A stretch of DNA of 64,000 nt, taken from positions 1 to 64,000 of the forward strand of contig JAVYAJ010000193.1 of the NCBI GenBank assembly GCA_032229885.1. Direction: 5' to 3'. The notes beneath the pieces are model-generated. The model was not told where the DNA came from. It ran no database searches and saw nothing but the letters and a program-made list of their open reading frames with translations. Each line of letters starts with the position of its first letter. The stretch's first letter is position 1. The translations under genes and the position numbers were made by a program. Source of the stretch: Anammoximicrobium sp032229885. GTDB taxonomy: Bacteria > Planctomycetota > Planctomycetia > Pirellulales > Pirellulaceae. Positions 58,525 to 64,000 of this stretch are shown here, piece by piece.

Positions 58525-58902
58525 TCAAACCTGATCGACTGATTCGTCGTCACACGGGACTTGCAAGGCCGCAACACCGGCATCGAAGTCGTCGTAGATC
58601 TCGAAGACCCGATCCAGATGGGTAAGGCGAAACGGCTCGCGGACCGCCGGTTGAAGCGCGCACAGCGCGATGCGACAGGTCGTGGCGTTTTTCGATTTCA
58701 GGCGGATCAGCATCCCCAACGTAGCAGAACCGGCCATTGTCACGTTCCGGAAATCCAACAGCAGCCGGCTAGAGCTGTGCTGGGCGAGCAAATCCTCGAT
58801 TTGTCGTCGGATACTATAGAGTACCCAATCCTTGATCAGCGCGGGCTCGAGGATCGAAACGACCAGGACTCCGTCCTTCACGAAGCAACTCACTTCCGAC
58901 AT
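58525..58902 (-). CDS. STAS-domain protein (anti-anti-sigma-like)
   Basis: A 125-residue single STAS domain. The core LLLDFRNVTMAGSATLGMLI holds the Ser at the usual phosphorylation position (normally the D-S of DSSGL; here G-S). Such proteins bind anti-sigma kinases or partner-switch phosphatases. No RsbW-like kinase gene is adjacent, so the partner is elsewhere. GGAGG lies 5 nt upstream of the ATG. The last residues are acidic. Confidence 0.85.
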   Translation of the reverse strand: MSEVSCFVKDGVLVVSILEPALIKDWVLYSIRRQIEDLLAQHSSSRLLLDFRNVTMAGSATLGMLIRLKSKNATTCRIALCALQPAVREPFRLTHLDRVFEIYDDFDAGVAALQVPCDDESVDQV

Positions 58903-59198
58903 TCTGTCCTCCCCAGCACGCTTCTCCGGCGCGCCGCGCTGTCCTCTCCGGGCAGCCCACAGCGTAGTTGGCTCGGTCGCTTATGTGTACAACGCCTGTT
59001 GGTGTTGCCGCCCGTCCGCAACGAACAGGTACGACGTATATCCGTTAGGTTGTGTCGGTTTGTCGGCGAGCGAAGGGGCGGCGAGAAATCCGGCGAGGGC
59101 AAGGCCTTGGTCGAGACGGGTGACAACCATCGGAAAACCCTGACCGGGGGCAACAGATGCCGCTAACGGGCACGGAGTCGCCATCGGTTTCGTCAGCT

Positions 59199-59244
59199 CG
59201 GGGTTCTCAACCCCGTCCGTCAGCCAACACGGGGCGTTGCCCCG
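59199..59244. repeat. Pair of GC-rich hairpins
   Basis: CGGGGTT-CTC-AACCCCG (59199-59215) is followed by CGGGGC-GTT-GCCCCG (59230-59244). A third possible stem, ggccc/gggcc, follows near 59250-59270. No T-run follows. The arrangement suggests an interspersed palindromic element. Confidence 0.6.
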
Positions 59245-59940
59245 CGCCGAACATCGGCCCGCTTCAGGGCCAGGAACCCCTGCGCCCACGCGAAAAAGTG
59301 GCCCCGTATCGCTGACAAACGGACGGCGACAACCTTGTTGGCTGTGATTCGCTCGCGGTGGCGCCGTGGATGGGTCAGGAGCCGGGTCGATCCAGTCCGC
59401 GCACCCGACTGTGGACGTCGTCTTCGTCTCTGTCACGCTTCGCCCCGCGACCAGCGGACGCCGTCCGGCAGCCCTCGGCCATTTCACGCCGCCATTCTCG
59501 CGTTCAACGTTGATCGACGTGCTCAGGCCGGTTGCCGTCGCGTCGGACTACGCCAAAAGTTACGTTTCGGTTCATCTCGGTTGTAGTTTCTTCAAGAAAC
59601 CTCGCTAGCACCTCTTCCGTCAAGAGCAGATTTTAAAAAATCGCAACATCGTTGCTGAAGGTGGCTTACGTATATTTAACGCGCGCCGCTGGCTCGTTTT
59701 TCAGCAATGCGCTGCCCGTGGCACGAATCTTGCGACTGGTCCCAAGGCCGACAAAACGATCGGGCCGCCGGACGGACCGGCAGCCTGCACTGCCTCATTA
59801 TATCGCAGGCGATTGACAATGGCACGTTTCCTCGCCCCGCGACGTACAGTCGCAGACATGGTTTGCTCGTCCGATCCTGCTTTGAGTCCGGTGTCAGATC
59901 AACCGCACACGGCAGGCACACTTGGCTGGACGTATCGTGG

Positions 59941-59959
59941 ACGCGGCATCCTGCCGCGT
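59941..59959. repeat. Palindrome ACGCGGCA-TCC-TGCCGCGT
   Basis: Both 8-bp arms are identical to those of the palindrome at 9440-9458; only the 3-nt loop is complementary-inverted. Two copies 50 kb apart mark an interspersed element. Confidence 0.65.
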
Positions 59960-60208
59960 TTTCACCTATGTGGGTACGCGGCGCGGCCGGATGTATCCCA
60001 TCGACAGACCGACGTCAGCCTGCCTTGGCTGTGCGCGACACGACGCTCGCTGGCTGGTTCTTCGATAGTATCCGCCGCGGGCAATTCGTGGCGCCTGTGG
60101 GAGGAAACGCTTGGCTAGCCAGTTGCGTGTGTGTTACGATCAAGGCAAACATGGCAAGCTGACAAACGTGTTTTTCTGAACTCTTCTTGACGGACGCCGT
60201 AGATACAC

Positions 60209-60859
60209 ATGAAAGCAACGCTAAGCACAGCGAAATCAGAATGGACGGAGCCTAGTTCGCTGGAACACTGGTCCGACGAGGACCTGTTGATTCAGTATCG
60301 CGAGACCGGTCGCCGGGATTTGTTTACGGCGTTGGTGCGGCGGTACGAGCGCGAGCTGTACAATTATCTGCGCCGCTATCTCGGCAGCCCGGAGGCCGCC
60401 GAGGACGCGTTCCAGACGGTGTTCCTCCAAGTTCACCTGAAGTGCGGCCAGTTCGAGTCGAATCGTCGCGTGCGGCCGTGGTTGTACGCCATCGCCACCA
60501 ATCAAGCGATCGACGCTCAACGCGGCAGTCGCCGTCATCGGCTGTTCAGCCTGGATCGCCCGAGCCGGCTGCGCGATACAGACGACGGGAAAAGCTGGTC
60601 GGAGACAACGGTCAGCAACGAACCGGACCCCGCACGGCAGGTGGTTGACGGCGAACGAGATCGCCTGCTAGCCGCGGCTCTGGATCAATTGTCCGAGCCG
60701 CTGCGGACGGTTGTCCATTTGGTGTATTATCAAGGTCTTCTATATCGCGAAGCTGCGGAAGTGTTGGCGATTCCCGTGGGCACGGTTCGCAGCCGATTGC
60801 ATACGGCAATTACCCGGCTGGCCGAGTTTTGGAACGGTCATCATCCCGAGTTGGACTGA
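60209..60859 (+). CDS. ECF-type RNA polymerase sigma factor
   Basis: A 216-residue sigma-70-family protein of the extracytoplasmic function type. Region 2 is about 22-90 (LYNYLRRYLGSPEAAEDAFQ, then VRPWLYAIATNQAIDAQR for DNA opening and -10 recognition). Region 4 is about 150-208 (YREAAEVLAIPVGTVRSRLH, helix-turn-helix for -35). The downstream gene starts 3 nt after the stop, so the two are almost certainly one operon. No strong ribosome-binding site precedes the ATG. Target genes are unknown. Confidence 0.92.
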   Translation: MKATLSTAKSEWTEPSSLEHWSDEDLLIQYRETGRRDLFTALVRRYERELYNYLRRYLGSPEAAEDAFQTVFLQVHLKCGQFESNRRVRPWLYAIATNQAIDAQRGSRRHRLFSLDRPSRLRDTDDGKSWSETTVSNEPDPARQVVDGERDRLLAAALDQLSEPLRTVVHLVYYQGLLYREAAEVLAIPVGTVRSRLHTAITRLAEFWNGHHPELD

Positions 60860-60862
60860 GCG

Positions 60863-61867
60863 ATGCCTGTAGATCTGCTGGGTTATCTGCTGAATGCGCT
60901 GGACGAACCCGAGCGTCAGCGGGTGTTCGAGTCGCTGCAAGCGGACCCTTTGTTGCGGCAAGAACTCGAAGACTTGCGCCAGTCCTTGCGTCCGCTGGAC
61001 GCGACGAATCACGACCATGCCCCGCCAGCGAGCCTCGCCGAATCGACGTGCGATCTGGTGGCTCGCTTTGCGGCGCAACGCGAGGGCGCCGTGCCGCCGG
61101 CCCGGCAGCCACGCCGTCCGCGAGTTCTCGGGCGCGAGAATGGCGAGCGGTACGCGGGCGCCGTCGCCCAATGGTCGCCCGCCGACGCCTTGGCGATTGC
61201 GGGTGTTCTGCTGTGCGCCGCGTTGTTGTTCTTTCCGGCCATCGCCGGCAGCCGTTTTCGCGCACAGATCGCCAAGTGCGGCGAGAACCTCCGCAACATC
61301 GGCGTCGGCTTGGCCGAGTACAGCGAACACAACCAGGGACTGTTTCCAGCAATTCCCATCGACGGCAATTGGGCGGTGGCGGGGGCTTACGCCCTGATTC
61401 TGAACGAGGGGGGGTACTTCGACGATCCGCGAATCCTCGTATGTCCGGGCTCGTCGTTGGCCGCTCGAGGCTTTGAGTTTCGGATTCCGCACCCCGCCGA
61501 ACTGGACATGGCCAGTGGGGTTCGCTTGCGCGAGTTGCATCGAGTTCTGGGCGGTTCGTACGGCTACACGCTGGGCAGCATGGTGGGCGGCAGATACCTC
61601 ACGCCGCAAAACCAGCGGCGATTCAGCTATGCCCTGGTAGCGGATGCGCCGAGCTTGCATCTCCCGGGGCGCCAAAGCGGCAACCATCTCGCCCGCGGAC
61701 AGAACGTCTTGTTCGAGGACGGCCACGTCGAGTTTTTGTCGAGCCCGCTGCGCGAAGCGTTTGGCGACGATGTGTTCCGCAACCGCTTCGGCTATGTCGA
61801 AGCCGGGGTCGATGAAAGCGACTCGGTGGTGGCGTCCAGTTTTGTCCGTCCGTTGCTCGGTTACTGA
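60863..61867 (+). CDS. Membrane protein with anti-sigma-like N-terminus and H-X9-DG motif
   Basis: A 334-residue protein. The N-terminal cytoplasmic part (1-105) is helical and Leu/Arg-rich (YLLNALDEPERQRVFESLQ), as in membrane anti-sigma factors. One transmembrane helix is about 112-130. The exported part resembles the DUF1559 pseudopilin family: it begins KCGENLRNIGVGLAEYSEHN, carries a Cys in LVCPGSS, and ends with HLARGQNVLFEDGHVEFL, which is the H-X9-DG motif. It follows the sigma gene by 3 nt, so it probably restrains that sigma factor and senses an envelope signal. Confidence 0.82.
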   Translation: MPVDLLGYLLNALDEPERQRVFESLQADPLLRQELEDLRQSLRPLDATNHDHAPPASLAESTCDLVARFAAQREGAVPPARQPRRPRVLGRENGERYAGAVAQWSPADALAIAGVLLCAALLFFPAIAGSRFRAQIAKCGENLRNIGVGLAEYSEHNQGLFPAIPIDGNWAVAGAYALILNEGGYFDDPRILVCPGSSLAARGFEFRIPHPAELDMASGVRLRELHRVLGGSYGYTLGSMVGGRYLTPQNQRRFSYALVADAPSLHLPGRQSGNHLARGQNVLFEDGHVEFLSSPLREAFGDDVFRNRFGYVEAGVDESDSVVASSFVRPLLGY

Positions 61868-61903
61868 GCCTCGCTCCTCGCTCACCGTGGGCCACCGCGC
61901 GAA

Positions 61904-62179
61904 CCACGTGGCCCAGGATCGCCGAGTCCCGCCGTCCGTCCGCCACGCGAGCACGAGCTTCGCCGCACGGCCCACGTGGCCGTGTCTTTACCCAGATTTT
62001 ACGCTTCATCGAAGAGTAGAGCTCAGGGTCGGACGCCAGCGCGTTCCAGCCGATATGCGTTCGGCCCATCAGCCGCGGAACGCTGAACTTGCGTTGCAAC
62101 TCAGATCCGAACTCGAAGCATGTGGATAAAGACAAGCCACGTGACCCGGGATCACGGAGCCCCGCCTTCCGTCCGCCGC
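61904..62179. repeat. Pair of related repeat elements with inverted ends
   Basis: The core ccacgtgRccc-ggatc-gag-cccgcc-tccgtccgcc occurs at 61904-61946 and 62137-62179 with small differences. The first copy's right end, cacgtggccgtgtctttac (61973-61991), is an inverted match of the second copy's left end (62123-62143). The arrangement looks like a miniature inverted-repeat element. No gene is seen in 61868-62449. Confidence 0.6.
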
Positions 62180-62449
62180 ACGACTGCCGAGCCCCGCCGC
62201 GCGGAAAAGGTGGATCGAGGTTTCGCCGCATGTGGTTCCATTTCGAGCCGGATGTAGGATAATCAAGGACGCTCCGAGTAACCTTTCGCGGCACTTGTGC
62301 GTCAGTCTCGTTGGGCATCGTGTGCCCGCGTGAAGCGCAGACGCAGTTATGACACGTGAACGCGATGTTGGTGTGCGATGGCGAACGACAATTCAACCCA
62401 CGAAGATTCGGGAATTCTTGGTAGCCCGCCGGGCGAAGGGTCATCGAAT

Positions 62450-62638
62450 ATGGAGATTTTTTTCCTTTTGGCCTTCATCGGGGCCTGGTTTGTGTTGCAG
62501 ATGTGGATTCTGCCTCGATTTGGCGTGTCGACGTGAATGAGCGGCGCATGTCGGCCGAGTTCGGCCGTGGAACAATTGGATCACAGCGAACACACGTCAG
62601 ACTCGCCCTTTGCCGGTTCGTCGGCCAAGGACGAGTAA
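62450..62638 (+). CDS. Candidate small membrane selenoprotein (in-frame UGA)
   Basis: A 62-residue reading frame that runs through an in-frame TGA (62534-62536, residue 29). Residues about 3-20 are one hydrophobic helix (IFFLLAFIGAWFVLQMW), followed by LPRFGVST-U-MSGAC and a polar tail ending at TAA. Selenocysteine and Cys34 would form a U-x4-C pair just outside the membrane. ATG 62450 has GAAGGG 9 nt upstream. An earlier in-frame ATG (62378) lacks one. I recall Cys-containing small planctomycete proteins of the form GVPT-C-MSGSC but cannot verify that here. If the TGA is a stop, only a 28-residue membrane peptide remains. Confidence 0.55.
62534..62567 (+). promoter_or_regulatory. UGA codon plus bSECIS-like hairpin
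   Basis: From the TGA at 62534-62536, a hairpin follows at 62552-62567: stem CGGCCG/CGGCCG with loop AGTT. The loop starts 22 nt after the UGA and has G as its second base, fitting the known bacterial SECIS rules (loop about 16-37 nt after UGA, G among the first two loop bases). The stem is short (6 bp, all G-C). Functional recoding would need SelA, SelB, SelD and tRNA-Sec elsewhere in the genome; none is in this window. Confidence 0.5.
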
Positions 62639-63050
62639 TCGCGGAGCTGTTGGCGAAACGACCGCCCGGCGGGTTCCGATCGTCGGATCCTCGCGCGGCG
62701 GATGTGGTTAAAAACCAAAATGGCCGCACGAACCTGGGGAGGGCTGGTGCGGCCATTGTCGCTTGCGCACCGTGTATCTGCGGCCCGTTCACCCTGCCGG
62801 TCGGCATGGCGGCGGGCGGGATGCACGGCTTGGCGCGGGGCGGCGCTCGAAATGGGATCCGCCAGGTCTGGCTAGGCGCGCGTCCGGCATCGACAGCGTT
62901 TACGCCGCCTGCTGGGAAAAACCGGAGAGGAATGCCCGGTCGTGCCGGGCACGGGCGAACCAAAAAACCGGCTCCTACGAGGACGCTACCGCGAGTCGTG
63001 CGAAGTAGCAGGGCATACCGCAACATTGGGAACAGTAAAGGAGGCGAATC
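62639..63050. other. Intergenic leader of the adaptor gene (412 bp)
   Basis: No gene is supported. It contains the two hairpins noted (62719-62757, 62933-62951). The AAGGAGG site directly precedes the adaptor start. Confidence 0.5.
62719..62757. terminator. Perfect 11-bp inverted repeat, terminator-like
   Basis: AATGGCCGCAC (62719-62729) and GTGCGGCCATT (62747-62757) form an 11-bp perfect stem with a 17-nt loop. On the minus strand it is followed by a T-rich run, but no minus-strand gene reads into it. On the plus strand it lies 81 bp after the selenoprotein candidate without a T-run. A second small hairpin is TGCCCGG/CCGGGCA at 62933-62951. Confidence 0.4.
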
Positions 63051-64000
63051 ATGACCCTGCGTCGCGACGTTTTCATGCGGTGGGCGCGGCGGATGGGCCA
63101 CGCGATTCTGGCGTTCGTGTCGCTCGGTGTGATCGTTGGACTGGTGCTGTGGCTGGTGGGCGCATTCGAGCCGAAAGTGCCCGACCAGGCAAGTCCTGTC
63201 TCGGCGCGAACCGTCCCGCCCGGGACGAAGGTGGTGGCCGCGCGGCTGCGCACGCTGCCCGTCACGGAGAGCGCCGTGGGCAGCATTCGTGCAGTGCACG
63301 AGACCAGCGTCGGCAGCAAGCTGCTGGCGCGAGTGCTGGAGGTCAACCTCAAAGCCGGACAGGCCGTCCAGGCCGGCGAGGTGCTGGTGCGGCTGGACGA
63401 CAGCGATTTGCGGGCCCGGCTCGAACAGGCGGTGGCGGCGGTACGGGCCGCCGAAGCGGCTCGCGACCAGGCGGCGTCGGAGGAAAAACGCTATGCGCCG
63501 CTGGCCAAGGATCGCAACATCAGCCAGCAGGAGTACGAGCGAACGGTGGCCGCCTTGAAATCCGCCGAGGCCGAACTCCAGCGCAGCCGCGAGTTTGTCA
63601 AGGAAGTGCAGGCGATGTTGGAGTGGGCGACCATCCGAGCGCCGATGGATGGCGTCGTGATCGACAAACAGGTCGACGTAGGCGACACCGTCACGCCGGG
63701 AAAGATCGTCGTCACCCTATTCGATCCCACACGGATGCAATTGATTGCCAGCGTGCGTGAATCGCTGGCGACTCGGTTAAAGACGGATCAAGACATCGGC
63801 GTGATGATCCAGGGATTGAACGAACAGTGCACGGGGACGATCAGCGAGATCGTCCCGGAAGCCAAGACCGCCAGTCGGACCTTCCAAGTCAAAGTCACCG
63901 GTCCCTGTCCGCCCGGCATCTATAGCGGCATGTTTGGGCGAATCCTGATCCCGTTGGCTGACGAACATGTTCTGGTCATCCCGCGGCAAGCCGTGCGAAA
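63051..64000 (+). CDS. RND-type efflux periplasmic adaptor (HlyD family), partial
   Basis: A membrane-fusion subunit that links an inner-membrane RND or ABC pump to an outer-membrane channel. At least 316 residues are visible; the gene runs off the window end. There is an N-terminal membrane segment (about 18-38), a lipoyl half with ARVLEVNLKAGQAVQAGEVL, a coiled-coil hairpin (about 120-190: DRNISQQEYERTVAALKSAE), and the second half ATIRAPMDGVVIDKQVDVGD, followed by barrel strands. AAGGAGG lies 6 nt before the ATG. The pump gene is probably beyond the window. Confidence 0.9.
   Translation, partial: MTLRRDVFMRWARRMGHAILAFVSLGVIVGLVLWLVGAFEPKVPDQASPVSARTVPPGTKVVAARLRTLPVTESAVGSIRAVHETSVGSKLLARVLEVNLKAGQAVQAGEVLVRLDDSDLRARLEQAVAAVRAAEAARDQAASEEKRYAPLAKDRNISQQEYERTVAALKSAEAELQRSREFVKEVQAMLEWATIRAPMDGVVIDKQVDVGDTVTPGKIVVTLFDPTRMQLIASVRESLATRLKTDQDIGVMIQGLNEQCTGTISEIVPEAKTASRTFQVKVTGPCPPGIYSGMFGRILIPLADEHVLVIPRQAVR

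Larger units (their letters stand above)
58903..60208. other. Gene-poor region of 1.3 kb with hairpins and an AT-rich island
   Basis: No supported gene. It includes a hairpin cluster at 59199-59270, an AT-rich island about 59625-59690 containing the palindrome GATTTTAAAAAATC and the small hairpin GCAAC-ATC-GTTGC, and the palindrome at 59941-59959. The region may hide a non-coding RNA or distant regulatory sites of the sigma gene. Confidence 0.45.

Noticed and set aside
59707..60162. 151-codon plus frame before the sigma gene
   Set aside because: Composition is not protein-like, there is no ribosome-binding site, and it crosses a palindromic repeat.
62378..62449. Longer N-terminus for the selenoprotein candidate (ATG 62378)
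   Set aside because: It is in frame but lacks a ribosome-binding site. The added 24 residues are polar and not needed for the membrane peptide.
62503..63054. 183-codon plus frame overlapping the selenoprotein candidate
   Set aside because: It is in another frame with Arg/Gly-rich composition and crosses the hairpins. The helix-bearing frame from 62450 has a ribosome-binding site and a coherent membrane segment.

Overview
The window is high-GC bacterial chromosome that looks like a planctomycete (Planctomycetota, probably a Pirellulales-type lineage). This rests on family content: a DUF1559 pseudopilin-like protein with an H-X9-DG motif, a ceramidase-like secreted enzyme, a DUF6655 lipoprotein, a DUF3467 protein beside a PqqD/M50/HlyD fusion, many exported Gfo/Idh/MocA, PQQ-propeller, LamG and TIM-barrel proteins, and gene-poor spacers full of short palindromic and tandem repeats. 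No rRNA, CRISPR array, prophage or transposase gene was seen.

Layout: 0-9.2 kb holds a ceramidase-like enzyme, a pseudopilin-like protein, a small lipoprotein, a minus-strand operon of bioA with a stand-alone SAM-hydroxide-adenosyltransferase C-terminal domain, and a divergent iron operon (membrane-anchored DtxR-FeoA fusion, then FeoB). 9.5-16 kb holds RNase R, an exported spermidine-synthase-like protein, a PQQ-propeller protein and a lone response regulator. 16.8-24.5 kb holds a 1404-residue rhamnogalacturonan-lyase-like protein, an inositol-monophosphatase/ADP-ribosylglycohydrolase fusion and a Tat-exported oxidoreductase. 24.6-29.8 kb (minus strand) holds a sigma-54 activator with altered catalytic motifs and an argH-HEAT-repeat gene pair. 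30.7-36 kb holds secreted proteins, tRNA-Leu(CAA) with promoter and terminator, a two-site metal-binding protein and a creatininase-family hydrolase.

36.5-42.4 kb is a four-gene cluster: a GAF-GAF-HlyD membrane protein, a second HlyD adaptor, a PqqD-M50 protease-HlyD protein and DUF3467. Together they look like a peptide-handling or export machine. 43-58.9 kb holds an aldo/keto reductase and TauE exporter pair, large secreted carbohydrate-related proteins, an orphan DNA methyltransferase, an HdeD-like membrane protein, a TPR protein, a polytopic membrane protein and a STAS protein. 60.2-61.9 kb is an ECF sigma factor with a membrane partner carrying a pseudopilin-type H-X9-DG motif.

The most exciting item is at 62450-62638: a tiny membrane protein whose reading frame crosses an in-frame TGA exactly before MSGAC. 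A GC hairpin sits at the distance and with the loop features of a bacterial SECIS. I read it as a candidate small membrane selenoprotein. The last gene, an RND-type adaptor, runs off the window end.
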